Assembly (NCBI GenBank): GCA_021154785.1
Contig: JAJKHX010000114.1
Span: 1 to 34,197, forward strand
DNA length: 34,197 bases
Reading direction: 5' to 3'
DNA from: Nocardiopsis sp.
GTDB taxonomy: Bacteria; Actinomycetota; Actinomycetes; Streptosporangiales; Streptosporangiaceae
Below, piece after piece: positions 1 through 8,064 of the stretch (the first letter of the stretch is position 1; each line of letters starts with the position of its first letter). A model generated the notes under the pieces. The model saw nothing but the letters and a program-made list of their open reading frames with translations. It was not told the origin of the DNA and made no database searches. The position numbers and the translations under genes are program-made.

Positions 1-81
1 GGGGACCGGGGTCGTTCGGGATACTGGTCCTGACCTGGCCGTGCTTCGCGCGTTCACCGTCGCCGGCAGCGGATCGACTGC

Positions 82-1254
82 TTGAATGGTCGTTCCGAAG
101 GGCAGGACCGGCCGGGGGGATCGATGGAAGACGATGCGGGCATGGACCGGCGAGCAGCGGTCAGGACGATGTTCGGCCTGGGGGCGCTGCCGCTGGTCGG
201 CGCCTGCGCCGGGACCGCGCTGACGCGGACCGGGCAGTCGCAGCCGGCGCTGACGCCACGGCAGCTGGCCGGCCAGCGGGTGATCTTCTCCTATCCCGGG
301 CTGACCGTGCCGTCCGCCCTGCTCCAGCAGATCAGGGCGGGCCAGGCCGCCGGGGTGATCTTCTTCGGCGAGAACATCTCGAACGAGACCCAGATCGCGT
401 CGGTGATCCGGCAGCTGCGCCAGGCCCAGCGGAGCAGCCCAGTGACGTCACCGCTGCTGCTGATGACGGACCAGGAGGGCGGCCTGGTCCGGCGGCTGCC
501 CGGGGCGCCGGCGCCGTCGGAGAAGCAGGTCGGCGCGGCCGCGCACCCGGCCGCGGCGGCCAGGTCGGCCGGCACCAGCGCGGGCCGGAACCTAGCGGGC
601 GTGGGCATGAACGTCAACCTGGCCCCCGTCCTCGACGTCTACCACGCGCCCGGCGACTTCACCGATCAGTACCAGCGCTCTTACAGCAGCCACGCGGCGA
701 CCGTGACCGCCTGCGGGAAGGCCTTCATCACCGCCCAGCAGCGGGCCGGCGTGGCGGCCACGGCCAAGCACTTCCCCGGCCTGGGGACGGCCACCGCGGC
801 GCAGAACACCGACACCGGCCGGGTCACCCTCGCCGAATCCCTGTCCGGCCTGCGGGCCAGGGACGAAGCGCCCTACCCGGCCGCCATCGCCGCCGGGGTC
901 AAGCTTGTCATGGCGTCCTGGGCGGTCTACCCGGCGCTGGACGCCAGGCGGCCGGCCGGGCTGTCGCCGGCGGTGATCCAGGGCGAGCTGCGCGGCCGCC
1001 TCGGCTACCGCGGAGTGACGATCACCGACGCCATCGAGGCGGGTGCGCTGGCCGCCTTCGGGAGCTACCCGCAGCGCGCCGTGCTCGCGGCCAGGGCCGG
1101 GATGGACCTGCTGCTGTGCTCGGCCCGGGACGTGTCGCAGGGCCGGGCCGTGGTCACCGCCCTGGCCGGCGCGCTGGGCAGCGGGAAGCTCGGCGCGGGC
1201 GGCTTCCAGGCCGCCGCCCGGCGGGTGACCGCGCTGCGCGACAGCCTGCACTGA
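82..1254 (+). CDS. Glycoside hydrolase family 3 (beta-N-acetylhexosaminidase/NagZ-like) lipoprotein; start may be ATG 124 or 142
   Basis: GH3 motifs KHFPGLG and VTITDAIEAGAL; twin-Arg/lipobox-like N-terminus (MDRRAAVRTMFGLGALPLVGAC). Confidence 0.85.
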   Translation: MNGRSEGQDRPGGSMEDDAGMDRRAAVRTMFGLGALPLVGACAGTALTRTGQSQPALTPRQLAGQRVIFSYPGLTVPSALLQQIRAGQAAGVIFFGENISNETQIASVIRQLRQAQRSSPVTSPLLLMTDQEGGLVRRLPGAPAPSEKQVGAAAHPAAAARSAGTSAGRNLAGVGMNVNLAPVLDVYHAPGDFTDQYQRSYSSHAATVTACGKAFITAQQRAGVAATAKHFPGLGTATAAQNTDTGRVTLAESLSGLRARDEAPYPAAIAAGVKLVMASWAVYPALDARRPAGLSPAVIQGELRGRLGYRGVTITDAIEAGALAAFGSYPQRAVLAARAGMDLLLCSARDVSQGRAVVTALAGALGSGKLGAGGFQAAARRVTALRDSLH

Positions 1255-1257
1255 GCG

Positions 1258-2091
1258 TCAGGTCCGGGCGGGGCCCCCAGACCAGGCGGCCAGGGCCGCG
1301 CCCGCCCACTCGGCGTGCAGGCGGGCGAACAGGGCGGCGGCCGTGGCGCCGGCCCACGGCGCGGGCAGGAACTGGGCCGGCAGGCCGGGGTCGACCCACG
1401 GGAACCGGCGCCAGGCGTGCACGAGGTCGATAACGCGGACGAGCGGGTCGGGCGTGACGTCACCGCCGAACGCCGTGATGAACTCGTCGTACTCCCGGGT
1501 CAGCTCGTCCAGGTCCCAGGCGCTGCCGACCATCGCGGCCAGCGCGCTGCCGCCCTGGTACTCGGCCGTGAACAGGTAGCCGTCCGGCAGGCCGGCCTCG
1601 GCGAGGACCTGGAGCACCTCGCCGCCGCGGTCGCTGCGCGGGCTGACCCAGACCCCGGGCATCACGCTGCCGAATCCGGCCCAGCGCAGCCGCGTCCTGA
1701 GCACGTGCCGGGCGGCGCGCTCGGTCTCCGGAGCGCGCGCGATCACGACGGTCCAGCGCCCGTCCCAGTCCGCGGCGGCCGCGGTGAAGCCGAAGATGCG
1801 CTCGGTGCCGTCCCGCAGCAGCCGCTCGGCGGCCGGGGTGAGCCGCCACCGGGTCCGCCGCCCGATCCGCTCCGGGCTGAGCCAGCCGTCGGCGGCGGTG
1901 CGCATCAGCGCCTGCCTGGCCGCCTTCTCCTCGACGCCCAGCCGGCCGAACACGTCGATGAACGCCGACGTCCAGGCCTCGCCGCCCGTCGGCAGGACCA
2001 GCTCGCCGAGCACGGTGAACAGCACGCTCCGGGCGCTGTCCGCGCCCGCGGCGTGGCGCCGCGGGAGGGCGGGCTGCTCGGTGTCGGTCAT
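1258..2091 (-). CDS. PaaX family transcriptional regulator
   Basis: PaaX-like N-terminal winged helix (SVLFTVLGELVLPTGGEAWTSAFIDVFGRLGVEEKAARQALMRTAADGWL) and C-terminal domain; divergent from an aromatic-CoA operon. Confidence 0.85.
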   Translation of the reverse strand: MTDTEQPALPRRHAAGADSARSVLFTVLGELVLPTGGEAWTSAFIDVFGRLGVEEKAARQALMRTAADGWLSPERIGRRTRWRLTPAAERLLRDGTERIFGFTAAAADWDGRWTVVIARAPETERAARHVLRTRLRWAGFGSVMPGVWVSPRSDRGGEVLQVLAEAGLPDGYLFTAEYQGGSALAAMVGSAWDLDELTREYDEFITAFGGDVTPDPLVRVIDLVHAWRRFPWVDPGLPAQFLPAPWAGATAAALFARLHAEWAGAALAAWSGGPART

Positions 2092-2100
2092 GGCAAACTA

Positions 2101-2145
2101 AATACTACGAACTCTTGACGTTCAACTCAAGATTTGTAGAGTATT
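2101..2145. promoter_or_regulatory. AT-rich imperfect palindrome with overlapping divergent promoters (operator between paaX-like gene and boxC)
   Basis: CTTGA(2114-2118)/TCAAG(2127-2131) core and AATACT/AGAGTATT outer arms; + strand TTGACG-16 nt-TAGAGT; - strand TTGAGT-17 nt-TAGTAT. Confidence 0.6.
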
Positions 2146-2170
2146 GAACATCGGCAGGAAGGAACCGGCC

Positions 2171-3871
2171 ATGCCCGACGCGACGAACACTGCGGCGACG
2201 AACAGCGAGGCGGGCGAACCGCGGGTCGAGTTCCGGGTCAGCCCGGACCAGTACCGGCACTGGAAGCTGTCGGCCGACGGTCCGGTCGCGACCCTGGTGA
2301 TGGACGTCGACGAGCAGGGCGGCCTGGTTCCCGGCTACGAGCTCAAGCTGAACTCCTACGACCTCGGCGTCGACATCGAGCTGTACGACGCGGTGCAGCG
2401 GCTGCGCTTCGAGCACCCCGGCGTGCGCACCGTCGTGATCACCAGCGGCAAGCCGAAGATCTTCTGCGCCGGGGCCAACATCCGCATGCTGGCCGCCTCG
2501 CCGCACGGCTGGAAGGTGAACTTCTGCAAGTTCACCAACGAGACCAGGAACGGCATCGAGGACGCCACCGCGAACTCCGGCCAGACGTACCTGGCCGCGG
2601 TGAACGGCACCGCCTCCGGCGGCGGCTACGAGCTGGCGCTGGCCTGCGATCACATCATGCTGGTCGACGACCGGTCCTCGGCGGTCTCACTGCCCGAGCT
2701 GCCGCTGCTCGGCGTGCTGCCGGGCACCGGCGGGCTGACCCGGGTCTCCGACAAGCGGCACGTGCGGCGGGACCTGGCCGACTACTTCTCGACCAAGTCC
2801 GAGGGCATCGGGGGCAAGAAGGCGGTTCAGTGGCGGCTGGTCGACGAGGCCGTGCCGCGGCCCCGCTGGGACGAGACCGTCGCGGAGCGGGCCGCCGAGC
2901 TGGCCGCGCGCTCCGGCCGCCCGCCGGACGGCACCGGCGTCACGCTGAGCCCGCTGGCCAAGACCCGCGACGACGACGCGATCAGCTACCGATACGTCAC
3001 CGCCCGGCTCGACCGCGACGCGGGAAAAGTCGATATAACGGTAAAAGGCCCGCCTGGCGACCCGCCGGCCAGCATCGGCGACGCCCGGAGCGCGGATTTC
3101 TGGCCGCTGGCCATGACCCGCGAGCTCGATGACCTGATCCTGGACCTGCGCACCAACGAGCCGGACCTCGGCACCTGGCTTTTCCGCACCGAGGGCGATC
3201 CGGCCCTGGTCCTGGCCTACGACGAGTTCCTGCTCAGTAACAAGGACGACTGGTTCGCCAACGAGGTCCTGCACTACCTCAAGCGAACCCTGCGGCGCCT
3301 CGACGTCACCAGCCGCAGCCTGATCGCGGCGATCGAGCCGGGCAGCTGCTTCGCCGGGTCGCTGCTCGAGCTGGCCCTGGCCGCCGACCGCTCGTTCTCA
3401 CTCGCCGGGATCTTCGAGGACAAGGACCCGGACGCCACCCCGGCCGCCATCACCGTCGGGAACCTCAATACCGGCCCGCTGACCATGAGCAACGGGCTGA
3501 CCCGGCTGCAGGCCCGGTTCTGGGGCGACGAGGCCGGCTACGAGGCGGCCGCCAAGCGCAAGGGCGAGGCACTGGAGGCCGAGGACGCCGCCGACCTGGG
3601 CCTGATCACGTTCGCGCCGGACGACATCGACTGGGACGACGAGCTGCGGATCACGACCGAGGAACGGGCCAGCTTCAGCCCCGACGCCCTGACCGGCCTG
3701 GAGGCCAACTACCGGTTCGCGGGTCCCGAGACGATGGAAACCAAGATCTTCGGCCGGCTGACGGCCTGGCAGAACTGGATATTCAACCGGCCCAACGCGT
3801 CGGGCCCGGACGGCGCGCTGCGCCGGTTCGGCACCGGCCAGCGGGCCGTCTTCGACCGGAAGCGAGTCTGA
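2171..3871 (+). CDS. boxC: Benzoyl-CoA-dihydrodiol lyase (BoxC), 2,3-epoxybenzoyl-CoA dihydrolase
   Basis: Enoyl-CoA hydratase-type repeats characteristic of BoxC (VEFRVSPDQYRHWKL..., SGKPKIFCAGANIRML, NWIFNRPNA); ATG 2171 preceded by aggaagga RBS. Confidence 0.9.
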   Translation: MPDATNTAATNSEAGEPRVEFRVSPDQYRHWKLSADGPVATLVMDVDEQGGLVPGYELKLNSYDLGVDIELYDAVQRLRFEHPGVRTVVITSGKPKIFCAGANIRMLAASPHGWKVNFCKFTNETRNGIEDATANSGQTYLAAVNGTASGGGYELALACDHIMLVDDRSSAVSLPELPLLGVLPGTGGLTRVSDKRHVRRDLADYFSTKSEGIGGKKAVQWRLVDEAVPRPRWDETVAERAAELAARSGRPPDGTGVTLSPLAKTRDDDAISYRYVTARLDRDAGKVDITVKGPPGDPPASIGDARSADFWPLAMTRELDDLILDLRTNEPDLGTWLFRTEGDPALVLAYDEFLLSNKDDWFANEVLHYLKRTLRRLDVTSRSLIAAIEPGSCFAGSLLELALAADRSFSLAGIFEDKDPDATPAAITVGNLNTGPLTMSNGLTRLQARFWGDEAGYEAAAKRKGEALEAEDAADLGLITFAPDDIDWDDELRITTEERASFSPDALTGLEANYRFAGPETMETKIFGRLTAWQNWIFNRPNASGPDGALRRFGTGQRAVFDRKRV

Positions 3872-3876
3872 CCGCC

Positions 3877-5310
3877 ATGACCACAACCGCCGACTACGGC
3901 GAGAAGATCCCGAACAACGTCCGCCTGCACGAGGACCGGCGGCTGCAGCGGGCCCTGGAGTCCTGGCAGCCGAACTTCCTCACCTGGTGGCAGACGATGG
4001 GACCGACGCTGCCGACCCAGGACGTCTACCTGCGCACCGCGGTCAACGTCGGCCGGGACGGCTGGGCGCAGTTCGGCCACGTGCCGATGCCGGAGTACCG
4101 CTGGGGGATCTTCCTGGCCGAGCGGGACCCGGGCCGCACGGTCGGGTTCGGCGAGCACAAGGGCGAGCCGGTGTGGGACAAGGTACCGGGGGAGTACCGG
4201 GCCGAGCTGCAGCGGCTGATCGTGATCCAGGGCGACACCGAGCCCGCCTCGGTGGAGCAGCAGCGCAACCTGGGCGCCACCGCGCCCAGCCTGTATGACC
4301 TGCGCAACCTGTTCCAGGTGAACGTCGAGGAGGGGCGGCACCTGTGGGCGATGGTCTACCTGCTGCACGCCTACTTCGGCCGGGAGGGGCGGGAGGAGGC
4401 CGAGGAGCTGCTGCACCGCAACTCCGGCAGCGAGGACTCGCCGCGCATCCTGGGCGCGTTCAACGAGGAGACCCCGGACTGGCTCTCGTTCTACATGTTC
4501 ACGTACTTCACCGACCGGGACGGCAAGTACCAGCTCGGCACGCTCAAGGAATCGGCGTTCGACCCGCTGTCGCGGACCTGCGAGTTCATGCTCAAGGAGG
4601 AAGCGCACCACATGATGGTGGGCACCACCGGCGTGGACCGGGTGGTGCAGCGCACCGTCGAGGTGATGCGCGAGCACGACACCGCCGACGTGGGCGGCCT
4701 CGGCGCGATCCCGCTGCCGGTGATCCAGAAGTACCTGAACTTCCACTACTCGGTCTCGCTCGACCTGTTCGGCGGCGAGACCTCCACGAACGTGGCCAAC
4801 TACTACACCGCCGGGATCAAGGGCCGGTGGATGGAGGACCGGCGCAAGGACGACCACAAGCTGGGCAGCGACTCGATCATGGTGGACGCGCTCGTCGGCG
4901 ACGCCAGTGGTGAGCCGAGCATTGGGCAGACCGAGGTCTCCGCACTGGTCGGCCTCAACACCGACCTGCGGCGCGAGTACATCGCCGACTGCCAGGGCGG
5001 CGTCAAGCGGTGGAACCGCATCCTGGAGGAGGGAGGCGTGACGCAGCGGCTCAAGCTGCCGCACGCCGCCTTCAACCGCAAGGTCGGCGCGTTCGCCGGG
5101 ATCGAGGCGACGCCGGACGGCGAGAAGATCTCCGCGCCGGAGTGGCAGCGCCGCCAGGACGAGTGGCTGCCCAGCGCGGTCGACAAGACCTACGTCCGGT
5201 CGCTGATGCGGCCGGTGCACGAGCGCGGCAAGATTGCCGCATGGATCGCACCGCCGCGCAACGGCATCAACGGCCAGCCGTTCGACTACGACTACGTCCA
5301 CCTCGCCTGA
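3877..5310 (+). CDS. boxB: Benzoyl-CoA 2,3-epoxidase oxygenase subunit (BoxB)
   Basis: BoxB-like diiron ferritin-type sequence (DYGEKIPNNVRLHEDRRLQRALESWQPNFLTWW, NVEEGRHLWAMVYLL, EEAHHMMVG); 5 bp after boxC. Confidence 0.9.
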   Translation: MTTTADYGEKIPNNVRLHEDRRLQRALESWQPNFLTWWQTMGPTLPTQDVYLRTAVNVGRDGWAQFGHVPMPEYRWGIFLAERDPGRTVGFGEHKGEPVWDKVPGEYRAELQRLIVIQGDTEPASVEQQRNLGATAPSLYDLRNLFQVNVEEGRHLWAMVYLLHAYFGREGREEAEELLHRNSGSEDSPRILGAFNEETPDWLSFYMFTYFTDRDGKYQLGTLKESAFDPLSRTCEFMLKEEAHHMMVGTTGVDRVVQRTVEVMREHDTADVGGLGAIPLPVIQKYLNFHYSVSLDLFGGETSTNVANYYTAGIKGRWMEDRRKDDHKLGSDSIMVDALVGDASGEPSIGQTEVSALVGLNTDLRREYIADCQGGVKRWNRILEEGGVTQRLKLPHAAFNRKVGAFAGIEATPDGEKISAPEWQRRQDEWLPSAVDKTYVRSLMRPVHERGKIAAWIAPPRNGINGQPFDYDYVHLA

Positions 5311-5329
5311 GCTGCCTCCGGGGGACCCG

Positions 5330-6937
5330 ATGAGCGCCGCGGAGTTCAACGCCTGTGACTACCTGCTCGACCGGCACGTCCGGGAGGGGCGCGGGCACCG
5401 GCTCGCGCTGACCGGGCCGGGCGGCGACGTCAGGTACGCCGAGCTCGCCGGCCGGGTCGCGCGGGCCGCCGTGGGCCTGCGCGGGCTGGGCCTGCAGGCC
5501 GAGCAGCGCGTGGTCATGGTGATGGCGGACTCGCCCGAGTTCGTCGTGGTGTACCTGGCGGCCATGCGGATCGGCGCAGTGCCGGTGCCGGTCTCGACCA
5601 TGCTGCGGGCCGGCGGCATCGCGGAGATCCTGGCCGACTCGCGGGCCCGGATGGTCGCCGTCAGCTCGGCGTACCGGGAGGTCGTGGCGGCCGCGCTGGG
5701 CTTCCCCGGCGTCAGCGAGGTGATGGCGGTGGTCACCGATGAGGCGGGTGAGCCGGTGGCCGGGCTGTCTACCACCGCGCTGGACGGGCTGGCTGCGGAC
5801 ACGCCGGACCAGATCTATCCCACGACCGCGGACTCCCCGGCCTTCTGGCTGTACACCTCCGGGACGACCGGGACGCCCAAGGGCGCGATGCACCGGCACG
5901 GCTCGGTCCAGGTGGTGTGCGAGACCTACGCCACCCAGGTGCTCGGCATCACCCCGGAGGACCGGTGCCTGTCGGCGGCCAAGGCGTTCTTCGCCTACGG
6001 CCTGGGCAACTCGGTGCTGTTCCCCCTGTCCGTGGGGGCGGCCGCCGTACTCGAGCCGGCCCCGGCGCGGCCAGACCTTATGGCCGAACGGGTCCGGTCC
6101 TACGCCCCGTCCCTGTTCTTCGCCGGGCCGACGTTCTTCGCCGGCATGCTGCGCGCCGGCCTGCCGGGCGACGCGCTGGCCGGGGTACGGCTGGCCGCCT
6201 CGGCCGGCGAGGCCCTCCCGGCCGCGCTGTACCAGCGGTGGACCTCGCACTTCGGGGTGGACATCCTCGACGGGATCGGCATGACCGAGATGCTGCACAT
6301 CTTCCTGTCCAACCGGCCGGGCCAGGTCAGGCCCGGGACCACCGGTGTCCCGGTGCCCGGCTACGACCTGCGCGTGCTCGGCGAGGACGGGCAGGAGGTC
6401 CCGCCGGGGACGCCCGGGACGCTGTTCGTCCGGGGCGCCTCGGCCGCCACCGGGTACTGGTCCCGCTACGACGCCTCCCGCCAGGTGTTCCAGGGCGAGT
6501 GGCTGCGCACCGGGGACACCTACGTGGTGGACTCCGACGGGTACCACGCCTGCCTGGGGCGTACCGGGGACATGCTCAAGGCCAGCGGCATCTGGGTCTC
6601 ACCGGCCGAGGTCGAGGCCCGGCTGCTGGCCCACGCGGACGTGGTCCAGGCCGTGGTGGTCGCCGCGCACGACGCCGACGGACTGGAGAAGCCGGTGGCG
6701 TTCGTCCAGCTCGGCCCGGGCGGCACGGCCGACGAGGAGACGCTGATCGGGTTCTGCCGGGACGGCCTGCCGTCGTTCAAGAGGCCCCGCCGGATCGTGT
6801 TCGTGACCGAGTACCCGACGACCGCCACCGGCAAGATCCGCCGGGTGGAGCTGCGCGCGCAGGCCGCGACGATCATGGCGGCGCCCCTGCAGGCGCAGGC
6901 GCCCGCCGATCCGGTCCCGCCGCGACCGGGCCACTGA
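5330..6937 (+). CDS. Benzoate-CoA ligase family protein (ANL superfamily)
   Basis: AMP-binding motif YTSGTTGTPKGAMHRH, core motif DGYHACLGRTGDMLKASGIWVSP, PTTATGKIRR acetylatable Lys motif; operonic with boxCB. Confidence 0.9.
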   Translation: MSAAEFNACDYLLDRHVREGRGHRLALTGPGGDVRYAELAGRVARAAVGLRGLGLQAEQRVVMVMADSPEFVVVYLAAMRIGAVPVPVSTMLRAGGIAEILADSRARMVAVSSAYREVVAAALGFPGVSEVMAVVTDEAGEPVAGLSTTALDGLAADTPDQIYPTTADSPAFWLYTSGTTGTPKGAMHRHGSVQVVCETYATQVLGITPEDRCLSAAKAFFAYGLGNSVLFPLSVGAAAVLEPAPARPDLMAERVRSYAPSLFFAGPTFFAGMLRAGLPGDALAGVRLAASAGEALPAALYQRWTSHFGVDILDGIGMTEMLHIFLSNRPGQVRPGTTGVPVPGYDLRVLGEDGQEVPPGTPGTLFVRGASAATGYWSRYDASRQVFQGEWLRTGDTYVVDSDGYHACLGRTGDMLKASGIWVSPAEVEARLLAHADVVQAVVVAAHDADGLEKPVAFVQLGPGGTADEETLIGFCRDGLPSFKRPRRIVFVTEYPTTATGKIRRVELRAQAATIMAAPLQAQAPADPVPPRPGH

Positions 6938-6947
6938 AGGAGCCACC

Positions 6948-7376
6948 ATGACGCTGACCTGGATCAAGGAGAACTCGCCGCGCTGGGACGCCGACAAGCA
7001 GCGGATCTTCAGCCCGGCCGAGCTGGCCGCGACCGGCCTGGGTGAACCGCGGCCCGGCGAGCCGGTCGCGGACGAGTGGTGGCGGGTGACCGACGGCGCC
7101 GAGGTCGCCGGGTACGGCTGGCTCGACACCGAATGGGGCGACGCCCGGATCACCTTCGTCGTCGCGCCCGGACAGCGCGGCCGCGGCGTCGGCGCCTTCA
7201 TCCTGGAGCACCTGGAGGACGAGGCCGCCGCGCGGGGCCTGAACTACATCTACAACGTGGTGCCCGGCTCGCACCCCGACGGGGCGTGGATCCGGAACTG
7301 GCTGTCCATGCACGGCTTCCACGAGGCCTCCCGCGGCCAGCTCCGCCGCCAGGTCGCCACCCAGATCACCCGGTAG
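6948..7376 (+). CDS. GNAT family N-acetyltransferase
   Basis: Acetyl-CoA binding motif A FVVAPGQRGRGVGAFILEHL; 10 bp downstream of ligase with ggag RBS. Confidence 0.85.
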   Translation: MTLTWIKENSPRWDADKQRIFSPAELAATGLGEPRPGEPVADEWWRVTDGAEVAGYGWLDTEWGDARITFVVAPGQRGRGVGAFILEHLEDEAAARGLNYIYNVVPGSHPDGAWIRNWLSMHGFHEASRGQLRRQVATQITR

Positions 7377-7525
7377 AGCCCTCCGGGGGCTGCCTGGTGT
7401 ATCAGAACCCGCGCCGGGCGCTCCGGACATACGACGGGCCAGCACGAGACGCCGTCGGCGCCGGCCCGGGTCCAGACGCCTGCGGGGTGAGCGGGTTCGC
7501 CCGCCGCCACCCCGTCACCACGTCC

Positions 7526-7555
7526 GGCCCCGCCGGTTAGGGCCCCGGCGGGGCC
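7526..7555 (+). terminator. Strong GC-rich hairpin, probable terminator of the box operon
   Basis: GGCCCCGCCGG-ttagggcc-CCGGCGGGGCC, 11-bp perfect stem, followed by AT-rich gggcaaaatatat. Confidence 0.6.
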
Positions 7556-7672
7556 GGGCAAAATATATCGCGCCACGGGTGTATCAGGAATGCCCGGAGG
7601 CTCCTCCGCTTTGAGAAGCAGCAGGTATCACCCCGAACGGCCCATAACTATCGCCCGACGCGAGGAGCCGCG

Positions 7673-8047
7673 ATGTACGTCGGCGATCTTCCGCTCACCA
7701 GCCTGGCCGGCCCCGCCGTGGCCGGGAACCGCCTGGCCTGGCTGAGCTACGACTCCGCGCTGGAACCGGTCCGCTGCCTGCGCGGCGATCCGGGTCAGGC
7801 ACGCGTCCTGATCTTCACCACGACGCCGATGTCGCTGGAACTCGAGGTGATGGCCGGCCACGTGGCCGGCCAGATCGTCCCGCCGGGGCCGGGGGAGATC
7901 GTGGTGGAGACCCCGGACGGTACCAGCGTCCGGATCGAGGCCGATGACATCGGCTTCTTCGACTTCGCCGGCCTGCCGCGCGGCCAGATCCGGCTGCGCT
8001 GCGACACCCCGTCGGGGCGGCTGGTCACCGACTGGATCTGCCTGTGA
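7673..8047 (+). CDS. Small beta-rich (carboxypeptidase-regulatory/Ig-like) protein of CHAT module
   Basis: C-terminal AGQIVPPGPGEIVVETPDGTSVRIEADDIGFFDFAGLPRGQIRLRC resembles regulatory beta-sandwich repeats; convergent with the CHAT gene (17-bp gap). Confidence 0.6.
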   Translation: MYVGDLPLTSLAGPAVAGNRLAWLSYDSALEPVRCLRGDPGQARVLIFTTTPMSLELEVMAGHVAGQIVPPGPGEIVVETPDGTSVRIEADDIGFFDFAGLPRGQIRLRCDTPSGRLVTDWICL

Positions 8048-8064
8048 CTGCGCCCGGCCCCGGG

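Noticed and set aside
760-830. KHFPGLG (Leu instead of His) and missing DSH in the GH3 active-site loop
   Set aside because: I recall this variant as common in actinobacterial GH3 NagZ-like lipoproteins; not evidence of a novel activity on its own.
3709-5349. 546-aa minus-strand ORF opposite boxB
   Set aside because: Low-complexity V/L/H/G/R-rich translation typical of antisense in high-GC DNA; boxB is unambiguous on the + strand.
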